The position numbers and the translations under genes were made by a program. From Methylobacterium sp. Leaf99 (lineage in GTDB: Bacteria > Pseudomonadota > Alphaproteobacteria > Rhizobiales > Beijerinckiaceae): DNA of 64,000 nt. The stretch spans positions 124,181 to 188,180 of the forward strand of contig NZ_LMMU01000009.1 in NCBI RefSeq assembly GCF_001422375.1. Reading direction: 5' to 3'. Shown here piece by piece: positions 34,093 through 44,049 of the stretch; position 1 is the stretch's first letter, and every line of letters starts with the position of its first letter. The notes beneath the pieces are model-generated. The model did no database searches, had not been told where the DNA came from, and worked only from the letters and a program-made list of their open reading frames with translations.

Positions 34093-36849
34093 TCAGGCGG
34101 CATGGGATTGGGCGGGGGCGGCGACGTCGATCTCGGCCAGCGCCGCGATGAGGCCGCTGCGGTCGAACTTCGCCACGAGGTCGAGGATGGAGAGGGTGCG
34201 GGCCCGGGCGATGGCCTCGGGGCCGATGGTGCCCGAGAGGCCGATCACCGGCAGGCCGGCGACGCGCCCCTCGACCTTGCGCATGGCGCCGACGAGGTCG
34301 AAGCCGTTGCGGCCGGGCATTTCGAGATCGCAGACCACGACGTCGATGCGGGGGTTGGAGAGCAGGGCCGCCACCGCCTCGTCGGCGCTGGCCGCCGTGA
34401 TCACGTGGTAGCCCGCCGCCTTGAGGACCGGGGACAGCATGTCCCGGAAGAAGGCCGAATCGTCCACGAGCAGCAGGGTCGAGGACCGCTTGGCGGTCTT
34501 CTTCGGGCCGCGGGCCCAGTCGTCGTAGGCCAGCGGCAGGAAGTGGGCGATGTTGATGATCTCGGTGGCGCGGCCGCGCAGGACCGCCGAGCCGATGAGG
34601 TCGGAGCGGTCGGCCGAGATCTCCACGTCGAGGCGCTCCTCGACGATGTCGACGATCTCGTCGACCACGAGGCCCATGGCCCGCTCGCCGTCGGAGAACA
34701 CCACCAGGGCCTGGGTGCCGGTCTTGCGGATCTCGATGGAGGGATCGGCGGGAACCAGCGGCATCAGGCGGCCGCGATACTGGATGAGCGGACGTCCGCC
34801 GACCCACTCGACCTTGGCGGCGTCGATCTCCTCGAGGCGGGTGACGAGGGAGAGGGGCACCGCCTTGTAGCTGCCGGCCCCGCCCTTGAACACCAGGAGG
34901 GTCGCCTTGGCGTCGGCGGCCTCGGTCTCCTCGGCCTCGGCCTCGACGGGGATCGCGCCGGACTGGGTGCTCTGGCTGACCTGCTGGGCGATGCCGTTGG
35001 GATCGACGATGAGCACCACGGCGCCGTCGCCCAGGATGGTGTTGCCGGCGAACAGCGGCAGGTGGCGCAGCTTCGAGGACATCGGCTTCACGACGATCTC
35101 CTCCGTGTGGAAGACCTCGTCGACGAAGATGCCGAAGCGCTGGCGCCCGACCTGGGCCACCACCACGAAGCCGGAATCGATGTCGGTGGCGGCGGGCGCC
35201 TGGCCGAGGACGCCCGTGAGGGTGACGATGGGCAGGAGCCGCTCGCGGAGGCGCAGGACCGGCGAGCCGTTGATGCGCTCGACCTGCTGCGCCGTGGACT
35301 TGTCGACGCGCACCAGCTCCAGCACCGCCACCTGCGGCACGGCGTAGCGCAGGTCGCCCGCCTTGACGATGAGGGCGGCGATGATCGCCAGGGTGAGGGG
35401 GATCTTGATGGTGAAGGTGGTGCCGCGCCCGAGCTGGGTGTTGATGTCGATGACGCCGCCGATGAGCTCGATGTTCGTCTTGACCACGTCCATGCCGACG
35501 CCACGGCCCGAGACCGAGGTGACCGCCGCCGCCGTGGAGAAGCCGGGGTGGAAGATGAACTTCGCCACCTGGGCATCGGTCATGCGCTCGACCTCGGCCT
35601 GGGAGGCGACCTTGCGCTCCACGGCCTTGCGGCGGATGGCGGCGAGATCGAGGCCCTTGCCGTCGTCGGCGATCTCGATCGTGATGGTGCCGCCCTCGTG
35701 GTAGGCGGACAGGCGGATGGTGCCGCGTGCCGGCTTGCCGGCGGCCTTGCGGTCAGCGGCGCCCTCGATGCCGTGGTCGGCGGAGTTGCGCACCATGTGG
35801 GTGAGCGGGTCCTTGATCACCTCCAGGACCTGGCGGTCGAGCTCGGTCTCGGCGCCGCTCATGACGAGCTCGATCTGCTTGCCGAGTTCCGACGACAGGT
35901 CGCGCACCACCCGGGGCAGCTTCTGCCAGGCGTTGCCGATGGGCTGCATCCGCGTCTTCATCACGCCTTCCTGCAGCTCGGCCGTCACGTGGCTGAGGCG
36001 CTGCAGGGGGACCTTGTAGGTCGAATCGTCGTGGCGGCGGGCGATCTCGAGGAGCTGGTTGCGGGTCAGGACCAGCTCGGACACCATCGTCATGAGGTGT
36101 TCGAGGGTGTCGACGTTGACCCGGATGGTCTGGACCTTGGCGACGCCGCCCTCGGTCGCCTCCGACGGGCCGTCCTTGGCCGGGGCCTTGGCCGCGGGCT
36201 CGTCGTGGACGGGAGCCTCGACCACGGGGGCGGGGGCGGCTGCCTGGGGGGCCACGGCCACCGGCGCGGGGGCCGTCACCGGCGGCGGGGCCGGCGCGTC
36301 GAACGGGTCGGGACCCTCCGCCTCGAGGAAGGCGCGCTCGAGGTCGTCGAGGGTGACCTCGCCGGGCTTCAGCTCGCGGACGACGGGATCGGGCAGCCTG
36401 ATCTCGGGCGAGGGTGCCGGCAAGGGGGCCGGGATTGGCGCCGGAAGCGGGGGCGCGGCATCGGGCGCCTGCATCGGTCCGGCGGACATGACGTCGAGGG
36501 CGTCGATGAGGTCGTCGTCGCTGCCCGTCGGCTCCGTGCCGGTGTTCTCGAGCTCGCCGAGGATCGCCTTGAGCCGGTCCAGGGTGACGAGGATCAGGCT
36601 CACGGCGGGGCCGGTCACCGGCATGCCGTCGCGGAACTGGCCCATGAGGGTCTCGGCGGCGTGCGCCAGGGCTTCGAGGCGCGGCAGGCCGAGGAACCCG
36701 CAGGTGCCCTTGATGGTGTGGACGAGGCGGAAGATGTTCCGGAGGATCGTCTGGTTGTTCGGGTCCTGCTCGAACCGCACGAGCTCGGCATCGACGGTGT
36801 CGAGATGCTCGGCGCTCTCGGTCAGGAACTCACGCAACAAGTCGTCCAT
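34093..36849 (-). CDS. cheA: Chemotaxis histidine kinase CheA with C-terminal receiver
   Basis: About 918 residues. The N-terminal Hpt domain has its phospho-His at 44 (RLVHTIKGTCGFLGL). A long Ala/Pro linker (about 130-250) follows, then dimerisation (residues 255-320), HATPase (VRNSADHGIE, DDGKGLD, VSGRGVGMDVV), two CheW-like stretches and a receiver at about 790-915 (LLVDDSAFFRDM, VVVCDLEMPGRNG). This CheA-REC hybrid occurs in several alphaproteobacterial and pilus-type systems; the receiver may modulate or drain kinase output. ATG at 36849 (MDDLLREFLTES) is preferred over a GTG nine bases earlier. It is the first gene of the operon. Confidence 0.95.
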   Translation of the reverse strand: MDDLLREFLTESAEHLDTVDAELVRFEQDPNNQTILRNIFRLVHTIKGTCGFLGLPRLEALAHAAETLMGQFRDGMPVTGPAVSLILVTLDRLKAILGELENTGTEPTGSDDDLIDALDVMSAGPMQAPDAAPPLPAPIPAPLPAPSPEIRLPDPVVRELKPGEVTLDDLERAFLEAEGPDPFDAPAPPPVTAPAPVAVAPQAAAPAPVVEAPVHDEPAAKAPAKDGPSEATEGGVAKVQTIRVNVDTLEHLMTMVSELVLTRNQLLEIARRHDDSTYKVPLQRLSHVTAELQEGVMKTRMQPIGNAWQKLPRVVRDLSSELGKQIELVMSGAETELDRQVLEVIKDPLTHMVRNSADHGIEGAADRKAAGKPARGTIRLSAYHEGGTITIEIADDGKGLDLAAIRRKAVERKVASQAEVERMTDAQVAKFIFHPGFSTAAAVTSVSGRGVGMDVVKTNIELIGGVIDINTQLGRGTTFTIKIPLTLAIIAALIVKAGDLRYAVPQVAVLELVRVDKSTAQQVERINGSPVLRLRERLLPIVTLTGVLGQAPAATDIDSGFVVVAQVGRQRFGIFVDEVFHTEEIVVKPMSSKLRHLPLFAGNTILGDGAVVLIVDPNGIAQQVSQSTQSGAIPVEAEAEETEAADAKATLLVFKGGAGSYKAVPLSLVTRLEEIDAAKVEWVGGRPLIQYRGRLMPLVPADPSIEIRKTGTQALVVFSDGERAMGLVVDEIVDIVEERLDVEISADRSDLIGSAVLRGRATEIINIAHFLPLAYDDWARGPKKTAKRSSTLLLVDDSAFFRDMLSPVLKAAGYHVITAASADEAVAALLSNPRIDVVVCDLEMPGRNGFDLVGAMRKVEGRVAGLPVIGLSGTIGPEAIARARTLSILDLVAKFDRSGLIAALAEIDVAAPAQSHAA

Positions 36850-37110
36850 GAGAGGCACTCGGTCCAGATACGCACTACGGTCTGTGCAGTCGGACCTTGC
36901 GGCTAAATGGGTTAGTGAAGAGTTTCCCCTGGCGTGACGCTTGAACGAATGGGGGCAGTATTTGTTATTGTGCCGCTGAGGGCGTCACTATGGTTAATCG
37001 ACTTTTCCGCCGCCGGATGGTGCCGGTCCCGGGATGACGCGATTCCGTCGCGCCCGGCGGGCGCGATCGGGGGTTCCCGGGACGCGGCCGACCCGTCCCC
37101 GCCGAGCGGA

Positions 37111-37833
37111 TCAGGCCAGGGCGGTTTCCGGCGGCTCGTCGTCGGCCGGGGGAACGTCGTGCGGCGCCGCCACGGGCGACGGCGCCGCCTCCGGCGTCGG
37201 CACCGCCCCGATGGTCACCCTGTCGCCGGTGATGGCGAAGGTGACGTCCATCTCGGCCGCCCGCGCCACGAGGCCGGCATAGAACGGCAGGATCGCGTGG
37301 GCGTCGACGGTGCCGCCCTCCGGCGTGCCGGCCATGAGCGCCTCGACATGGGGCGGGATGCGCGCGTGCGAGCCCTTGGCGGTGATGACGATGGTCGGCG
37401 CCTCGCCGTCCCCCTTCACGGTGACGTCGATGAGGCCGCCGCGGGGGATGGCGCTCTGGGCGATCACCACGAGGTTGAGGATGAGCTTGACCTTGTTCTT
37501 CGGGTACAGCGCCTGGGGGGCGCTCCAGGCGAGCTGGGTCTTGTCGTCCGTGAACATGCCGCGCGAGACCTTCTCGGCGTCGGCGAGGTCGATGGAGGCC
37601 CCGGCCGAGCCCGCCGCCCCGAAGGCGATGCGGGCGAACTGGAGCCGGGCCGAGGCCTGGCGCGCGCTCTTGGCGATGAGTTCGAGGGCGAACTCGCGCA
37701 TGGAGGCGTCGGATTCGTCCTCCAGGACCTCGAGACCGTTCACGATGGCGCCCACCGGGCTGATCACGTCGTGGCAGACCCGGGAGCACAGCAGCGCCGA
37801 GAGGTCGAGGGCATCGAGTTGGACGAGGGTCAT
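37111..37833 (-). CDS. chpT: Histidine phosphotransferase ChpT
   Basis: This 240-residue protein belongs to the ChpT family, a pseudo-histidine-kinase fold that passes phosphate from CckA to CtrA and CpdR. The phospho-His is at about residue 21 in LLCSRVCHDVISPVGAIVNG, followed by the family segments LEVLEDESD and FARIAFGAAGSAG and a degenerate ATPase domain. The C-terminal 30 residues are Pro/Ala-rich. ATG at 37833 starts the conserved LDALDLSALL region. It lies upstream of cheA on the same strand with a 260-base gap, and 7 kb from ctrA. Confidence 0.92.
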   Translation of the reverse strand: MTLVQLDALDLSALLCSRVCHDVISPVGAIVNGLEVLEDESDASMREFALELIAKSARQASARLQFARIAFGAAGSAGASIDLADAEKVSRGMFTDDKTQLAWSAPQALYPKNKVKLILNLVVIAQSAIPRGGLIDVTVKGDGEAPTIVITAKGSHARIPPHVEALMAGTPEGGTVDAHAILPFYAGLVARAAEMDVTFAITGDRVTIGAVPTPEAAPSPVAAPHDVPPADDEPPETALA

Positions 37834-37933
37834 CTTGCGCTCCGCGCGAGGCACGTATCGGGGGCCGCGGGCGACGGGGCCGGAACCGAATGGCCGGTCG
37901 CCACCGGAACCGATAGACGCCGCCCGTTGCTTT

Positions 37934-38036
37934 GAAAAGGACCAGCACCGGCGGAGCGCCGGTTCGGAAAAGGACCAGCACCGGCACGTTGCCGGTCGGA
38001 AAAGGATCGGCACCGGCACGTGGCCGGTCGGAAAAG
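37934..38036. repeat. Tandem repeat of 32-33 bp units with internal hairpins
   Basis: GAAAAGG begins units at 37934, 37967 and 37999, and a truncated fourth unit (GAAAAG) starts at 38031. Each full unit reads roughly GAAAAGGACCAGCACCGGC followed by a short spacer and GCCGGT, so CACCGGC and GCCGGT pair into a small hairpin. The period is not a multiple of three. The array lies between the divergent genes chpT and cysQ, in their shared promoter region. Confidence 0.9.
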
Positions 38037-38099
38037 CGCCGGGCGGGGCCGTCCTCCGCCTCGACAACCCGTCCGGACCGGGGCATGACGTTAGGGATC

Positions 38100-38960
38100 A
38101 TGTCACTCGACGCGCCGACGCGCGACCGTATCGCGGCAACATTGACGGAGATCGCCTGCCAGGCGGGCGAGATCCTCCGGGGCTATCACGGCGGCGACTG
38201 TCCGCACGTGCTCAAGCCCGACGGCTCCCCGGCGAGCCTCGCCGACACGGCCTCCGAAGCCCTGATCCTCGCCGCCCTCAGGCGGCACTGGCCCGACATC
38301 CCCGTGGTGGCCGAGGAATCCTCCGCCGACCATCCGCCGGCCGACCTGTTCTTCCTCGTCGATCCCCTCGACGGGACGAAGGACTTTCTCGCCGGCAACC
38401 GGGAATACAGCGTCAACATCGGCCTGGTGCAGGGCGACCGCCCGGTGGCGGCGGCCCTGGCCGCGCCCGGCCTGGCGCGGGTCTGGGGCGCGGGCGCCAC
38501 GGCCTTCGAGGCCGCCATCGTCGACGGCCGGCCGGGGCCGCACCGGGCCATCGGCGTGCGCCCCGCGCCCGCCGGCGGCCTCGTCGCCCTGGTGAGCAGC
38601 CGCCACGGCGACGCCGAGACGGAGGCCTGCCTGTCGCTCCTGCCCGTGGGCGGCCGGCGCGGGGCCGCCTCGGCCCTCAAGTTCTGCCTCATCGCCTCGG
38701 GCGAGGCCGACATCTACGTCCGCTGCGGCCCGACCATGGAATGGGACACGGCGGCCGGCGACCACGTGCTCACCAGCGCCGGCGGCTGCGTCGTGGTGCC
38801 GTCGGGCCAGCCGATCACCTACGGGCATCACGGCCGCCACTACCGCAACGGCCCGTTCGCGGCGCTCGGCGACCGCACCTATGCGGCCCGCCTCGACCTG
38901 CCGATGTCGAGCCCGGCGCCGCGCCGGTCCGTCGGCGCCACCGCCGGGCACCACGCCTGA
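38100..38960 (+). CDS. cysQ: 3'(2'),5'-bisphosphate nucleotidase CysQ
   Basis: This 286-residue inositol-monophosphatase-fold enzyme has metal-site motifs VVAEES (near 77), FFLVDPLDGTKDFLAGN (about 88-104, the DPLDGT signature) and TMEWDTAAGDHVL near 215. The TKDF and EYSVNIGL wording matches CysQ rather than HisN or SuhB. CysQ removes phosphate from PAP and PAPS in sulfur assimilation. ATG at 38100 gives MSLDAPTRD; an ATG five codons earlier (38085) is possible. It is divergent from chpT. Confidence 0.87.
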   Translation: MSLDAPTRDRIAATLTEIACQAGEILRGYHGGDCPHVLKPDGSPASLADTASEALILAALRRHWPDIPVVAEESSADHPPADLFFLVDPLDGTKDFLAGNREYSVNIGLVQGDRPVAAALAAPGLARVWGAGATAFEAAIVDGRPGPHRAIGVRPAPAGGLVALVSSRHGDAETEACLSLLPVGGRRGAASALKFCLIASGEADIYVRCGPTMEWDTAAGDHVLTSAGGCVVVPSGQPITYGHHGRHYRNGPFAALGDRTYAARLDLPMSSPAPRRSVGATAGHHA

Positions 38961-38995
38961 GGGCGCGGCGTCCGCGGGTGTTTTCTGACAGGCCC

Positions 38996-39011
38996 TTAAC
39001 CTTATCTTGAC
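38996..39011 (+). promoter_or_regulatory. Candidate CtrA box upstream of eipA
   Basis: TTAA-N7-TTGAC differs from the CtrA consensus TTAA-N7-TTAAC at one position and lies about 110 bases before the eipA start. In Brucella, eipA is known to be a direct CtrA target, which makes this site more credible than a chance match. Confidence 0.55.
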
Positions 39012-39119
39012 CCTGTTTCGCGTCATGATCGGGGCGAACCGGGCGCGGGAGCGTGGCCCGGGGCCTTTGCCGGGACGCCACCCGGCACCGCACGCCGCCC
39101 CCGCACGCGACGAGGCACG

Positions 39120-39752
39120 ATGTTGAAATCTCCCTCCCCCCGCCCCGCCCCGGCCCGGTTCGGCGCCCGCCTCGCCCTGGCCGCCGCCCTCCTCGCCACG
39201 GCGTTCGCCGCCCCCGTCCTGGCCGGTCCGGCCCGGACGGCGCCGTCCGGCCCGGACGAGGCCGGGCCCGGCACCTTCCGGCCCGCCGAGATCGTCGACA
39301 ACGGCCACCGCTTCTTCGGCTCCATGTCGCGCGGCCTTGCGCTCACTGTGGAGGAGGCGACCCGGCGCTGGGGCGAGCCCAACGGCTACATCCTCGGCCA
39401 GGAGGCGTCCGGCGCCATCGTCGGCGGCGTGCGCTTCGGCGAGGGCACCCTCTACACCCGCAACGCCGGCAAGCGCCGGATCTACTGGCAGGGCCCGTCC
39501 ATCGGCTTCGACGTCGGCGGCGACGGCGACCGCACCATGATGCTGGTCTACAACCTGCCGGCGGTGCAGGGGCTCTACCGCCGCTTCGTCGGCGTCGACG
39601 GCTCGGCCTACTTCATCGGCGGCTTCGGCATGACGGCGGTCACCGCCGACTACGTCGTGGTGGTGCCGATCCGCACGGGCGTCGGCGCCCGCCTCGGCAT
39701 CAACATCGGCTACCTCAAGTTCACCGACAAGCCGACCTGGAACCCGTTCTGA
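39120..39752 (+). CDS. eipA: Envelope integrity protein EipA (DUF1134)
   Basis: This 210-residue exported protein has an N-terminal signal peptide (ARLALAAALLATAFAAPVLAG) and a DUF1134 body: EIVDNGHRFFGSMSRGLA, WGEPNGYILGQEASGA, GGVRFGEGTLY and a C-terminal NIGYLKFTDKPTWNPF. The Brucella member EipA is a small periplasmic beta-barrel that supports cell-envelope stress resistance and is transcribed under CtrA. The length and signal agree. ATG at 39120 is the only start giving a normal signal. A CtrA-like box lies upstream. Confidence 0.87.
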   Translation: MLKSPSPRPAPARFGARLALAAALLATAFAAPVLAGPARTAPSGPDEAGPGTFRPAEIVDNGHRFFGSMSRGLALTVEEATRRWGEPNGYILGQEASGAIVGGVRFGEGTLYTRNAGKRRIYWQGPSIGFDVGGDGDRTMMLVYNLPAVQGLYRRFVGVDGSAYFIGGFGMTAVTADYVVVVPIRTGVGARLGINIGYLKFTDKPTWNPF

Positions 39753-39925
39753 GGCCGGGTCCGGGGACGGGCGTCACGCCCCTTCCCCCTCCCCTTGCCC
39801 CTCCCCTTGCCCGTCCCCGCCCTACCCCCTCGCCCCGCCCCGCCGAATTGGGCTAAGGACGCACGGGGCGGTCCGGACGACGGTCGCCGCCGACCTTTTC
39901 CGGCGTCAGGGATGAGCGTGCCCGC

Positions 39926-40750
39926 GTGATCGAAACCGTGATGATCTTCGCGCTCGGCTTCCTCGCCGCCGCGTTGTGCGCCCTGCTGGTGCTGCCGGCC
40001 GTGAACGCGCGGGCCCTGCGCCTGTCGCGCCGGCGGATCGAGGCGCGCCTGCCCCTATCCGTGGCCGAGGTCGCCGCCGAGAAGGACCACCTGCGGGCCG
40101 AGTTCGCCGTGGCGCGCCGGCGCCTGGAGCGCCGGGTCGAGGCCGTGCACGCCGTGCGCCACGCCGACATGGCGGCCATCGGCGCCCGCACCCTGGAGGC
40201 CGCCGCCCTGTCGCGCCAGGTCGAGGCGAAGGATGCGACCCTTGAGGAACGTCGCGCCGAGATCGCCGAGACCCGCGCCACCCTGGCGGACGTCACCCGA
40301 GACCTGACGTCGGCGCGGACCGAGGGCGCGGTCGGGCTCGCCACCCTGCGGGTCCTGGAGGACGCCCATCGCGACCTCCTCGACGACCTCGTCCGGCGTC
40401 ACCATGCCGGGCCCCTGAATCGGCTCGATGCCGAGACCCTTGCCGAGACCCTTGCCGAGACCTTTGCCGACCCCGATGCCGCGCCCGGCGGCCCCGGTGC
40501 GGACGCCCCCGACCTCGCGGCCCGCTGCGCCGCCCTCGTCGCCGAGCGCGAGAGCCTGCGGGCGAGCCTCGCCGCCGCCGAGGACGCCCTGGCGCAGGCC
40601 GAAGACGCCCTGGCGCAGGCGAAAGCCCGCCTCGGCGCCGAGGACGCCGCCACCGCCGCCCTGCGGGTGCGGATCGCGGACGTGGCCGACGGCCTCCTGC
40701 GCCGCGACCGCCTTCCCGCCGTCGACGCCTACCCGCTCGCGCCCTCCTGA
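39926..40750 (+). CDS. Membrane-anchored coiled-coil protein of unknown function
   Basis: This 274-residue protein begins with one membrane helix (VMIFALGFLAAALCALLVLPAV). A long Ala/Arg/Glu-rich coiled coil follows (about residues 35-130 and 190-260; EKDHLRAEFAVARRRLERRV, RASLAAAEDALAQAEDALAQ). Short tandem duplications are visible (LAETLAETFAD; EDALAQAEDALAQA). No catalytic motif was seen and no family was recognised. The GTG at 39926 and an ATG at 39941 both precede the helix. A structural or scaffold role is conceivable but unsupported. Confidence 0.7.
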   Translation: MIETVMIFALGFLAAALCALLVLPAVNARALRLSRRRIEARLPLSVAEVAAEKDHLRAEFAVARRRLERRVEAVHAVRHADMAAIGARTLEAAALSRQVEAKDATLEERRAEIAETRATLADVTRDLTSARTEGAVGLATLRVLEDAHRDLLDDLVRRHHAGPLNRLDAETLAETLAETFADPDAAPGGPGADAPDLAARCAALVAERESLRASLAAAEDALAQAEDALAQAKARLGAEDAATAALRVRIADVADGLLRRDRLPAVDAYPLAPS

Positions 40751-40903
40751 GCACACGGTCCGGTGCGCCGTTGCCTCCGGTTCAGGCAACGGGGTAGATA
40801 AGCGAACTTTCCATGCGTTGACCATGCATGTGCCTTGTTTCGACCACGCAAGCCCATCATCCGGTCGCCCATTCCCCCTGACTTCGAGACGGACCGCGCC
40901 CCT

Positions 40904-41179
40904 ATGGCCAAGACACTGACATCGCTCGTCCTCGCCCTGGCCGCCACGGCGGCCCTGACCGCCGCTCCGGCCCTGGCGCAGACGGCCCCGCAGACCAAGC
41001 GCGGCAACGAGACCCTGAAGAAGTACTGCACCGGCGATTACCTGACCTATTGCGGCAACCTGTCCCCCGACGATCCGGCCATGGACAAGTGCTTCCAGAC
41101 CAACTGGGCCAAGCTGTCCGAGAATTGCCGCCGGGCCATCGACGCCTACGAGAAGAACCCCGCCAACAAGAAGGGCTGA
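40904..41179 (+). CDS. Small secreted cysteine-containing protein
   Basis: This 91-residue protein has a clear signal peptide (MAKTLTSLVLALAATAALTAAPALAQ). The mature part of about 65 residues carries four Cys spaced C-x8-C-x13-C-x10-C (KYCTGDYLTYCGNLSPDD, KCFQTNW, ENCRRAIDAY). This resembles the Cys-rich repeat found in small periplasmic alphaproteobacterial proteins, with two disulfides likely. Function unknown. The ATG at 40904 gives the signal directly. Confidence 0.78.
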   Translation: MAKTLTSLVLALAATAALTAAPALAQTAPQTKRGNETLKKYCTGDYLTYCGNLSPDDPAMDKCFQTNWAKLSENCRRAIDAYEKNPANKKG

Positions 41180-41323
41180 GGCCGCTCCCGGGGCGGGTTC
41201 CGTATGGGACCCGCCTCGGGACCCGTGGGAGACGGCCTTGGGATAAGCGCGGCCGTTTCCCTCGCGTCGCGGGCCGGCAGACGCTATGGTGCCGGCCACC
41301 CGGTGCCGGACCCCACAGCCTCG

Positions 41324-41698
41324 ATGCCCAGATCTTACGGCGCGTTCCCGCGCCCCCTCACGATCCTCGCGGCCCTCGGCCTCGTCGCCCTGGCAACTTC
41401 CGGCTGCGGCCGGCGCGGCGGCCTCGAGCCGCCGCCCGGCTCCGCCGCCCCGAGCGTGCCCGCATCGCGGGTCTCCACGGGGGCGACCGCGCCGGCGAGC
41501 CCGCGGGCCCTGCCCCAGAGCGTGGGGCTGGGCGGCGGCGCCGCCACGCCCGACCCCGACGCCGTGCGGGCCGGTGACGAGCTCGATGCCGCCGCGGTGC
41601 CGGGCGTGGGCCTCGAGGCGCCGATCCTGACCTCGCGCGGGGCCAAGCGCGGCTACGTCGTGCCGAAGCAACCCTTCCTCCTCGACCCGCTCCTGTAG
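41324..41698 (+). CDS. lptM: LptM-like lipoprotein
   Basis: This 124-residue lipoprotein precursor has a type II signal and lipobox (LGLVALATSGCGRRGGLEPP; lipid Cys in TSGC) followed directly by G-x-x-G-x-L-x-x-P-P. That is the diagnostic pattern of LptM/YifL, which helps assemble the LptDE lipopolysaccharide translocon. The remainder is low-complexity (Pro, Ala, Gly) with a conserved KRGYVVPKQPFLLDPLL end. It sits 35 bases upstream of lysA, the usual neighbour in alphaproteobacteria. The start was chosen for the signal peptide. Confidence 0.82.
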   Translation: MPRSYGAFPRPLTILAALGLVALATSGCGRRGGLEPPPGSAAPSVPASRVSTGATAPASPRALPQSVGLGGGAATPDPDAVRAGDELDAAAVPGVGLEAPILTSRGAKRGYVVPKQPFLLDPLL

Positions 41699-41733
41699 GG
41701 TCCGTACCCACCGGACCGGTTCAAGGCACTGCG

Positions 41734-43011
<1,278 letters not shown>

Positions 43012-43066
43012 AGGATTGGGTGAACGTTTCGGCGTAAGTCTTTGCTCAAGCTCGCTGAACGCCTGA

Positions 43067-43274
43067 GCGCATCCCCTCTCCCCGCGCGCGGGGAGAGGGC
43101 CGCAGGCACCCCGTCGTGCCTGCGGCGAGCGGAGGCGAAGCCGCAGCGTTGGTGAGGGGGCTGCGTCGGATGTGGCTCCTTCGGACGCGCCCCCTCACCG
43201 TCGGCTACCGCCTCGCTCCGCCGACGACGGGGTCGGCGAAGCCCTCTCCCCGCAAGCGGGGCGAGGGGATGCGC
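43067..43274. repeat. Interspersed inverted-repeat element, family B, copy 3
   Basis: Terminal arms GCGCATCCCCTCTCCCCGCG and GCGGGGCGAGGGGATGCGC are inverted copies of each other. Inside lie GCAGGCAC/GTGCCTGC, and GGTGAGGGGGCTGCG with GCGCCCCCTCACC. It occupies most of the 313-base gap between the convergent genes lysA and the DUF533 gene; nothing else was seen in that gap. Confidence 0.9.
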
Positions 43275-43324
43275 TCCGGGTGGTCCGCTGCGTCCCGATC
43301 CCGGTCAGCGGATCGCGCTGCGCC

Positions 43325-43876
43325 TCAAGCCGCCAGTTCCGTCTCCAGCCGAAGCGTGGCTTCATCCGGCACATCGAGGGCCTCGGCCAAGTCCTTCAGG
43401 AACTTGCGCTCTTGCAGGGTGTCGGGGTCGATGGCGAGGCGGGCCGCCGCGTAGATGCGGGCGGCCTGCTCGGGGTTGTTCGCCCCCTCGGCGATGGTCT
43501 CGACGGTGGCCGGGTCGGCCAGCTCGGCTTCGAGCCAGCGGCGGCCGTCGTCGGCGATGCCCGCCGCCGCCAGGGCGTCGTCGAGGCGCCTGCGCTCGCC
43601 TTCATCCACGAGGCCGTCGACCAGGGTCGCCGCCACCATGGCGCGCAGCATGGTCCGGGCCTCGTCCTCGCCGACCTGGATGTGGTCGAACGGCGTGGCG
43701 CCGGCCGGGGCGGCCGGGGCGGGCGCTGCCGCGGCGGGCGGCTTGTCCGCGGTGTCCTTCAGGGCCTTGGCGGCGAGGCCGACCACGAGGGCGAGGCCGC
43801 CCAGCGCCGCCTGGGCGGAGAAGCCGCCGCGCCGGGTCCGCACCAGCGCGTCGACCATGTGTTGTGCTTCGGACAT
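43325..43876 (-). CDS. DUF533/TerB-fold membrane-associated protein
   Basis: This 183-residue protein has a short hydrophobic stretch (GGFSAQAALGGLALVVGLAA, residues 17-36), an Ala/Pro linker and a helical TerB-like domain (MLRAMVAATLVDGLVDEGERRR, LTE-like PDEATLRLETELA). This is the layout of DUF533 (YebE family) inner-membrane proteins, whose role is not established. ATG at 43876 was chosen because MSEAQHMVDALV begins the family. It is divergent from the TIGR02302 gene. Confidence 0.75.
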   Translation of the reverse strand: MSEAQHMVDALVRTRRGGFSAQAALGGLALVVGLAAKALKDTADKPPAAAAPAPAAPAGATPFDHIQVGEDEARTMLRAMVAATLVDGLVDEGERRRLDDALAAAGIADDGRRWLEAELADPATVETIAEGANNPEQAARIYAAARLAIDPDTLQERKFLKDLAEALDVPDEATLRLETELAA

Positions 43877-44049
43877 TGGAGGCCCCTGGCTCACCCGATG
43901 GAATCGATCCCCAACCCCCGGCGGGGCGCCGCGGTTCAGATCGCGGACCGGCCCGGCCGGCCATGGGCGGATTTGACCCGATCGACCCCGGCGGCCACCA
44001 TGCTAGCTTGCCCGTCCAGCGCCCATCGGCGCCAGAGGAACCCGATACG

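Noticed and set aside
33511..36906. A very long open frame on the plus strand opposite cheW and cheA
   Set aside because: The translation is His/Gly/Glu/Asp-rich nonsense typical of antisense frames in high-GC DNA; the minus strand carries clear CheA and CheW domains.
37934..38036. Possible CRISPR array
   Set aside because: The 32-33 bp units are adjacent with no unique spacers, and no cas genes are near.
43067..43274. Frames through the B repeats encoding Arg/Ser-rich peptides
   Set aside because: The same peptides recur at every repeat copy because the DNA is repeated; there are no ribosome sites and no protein-like pattern.
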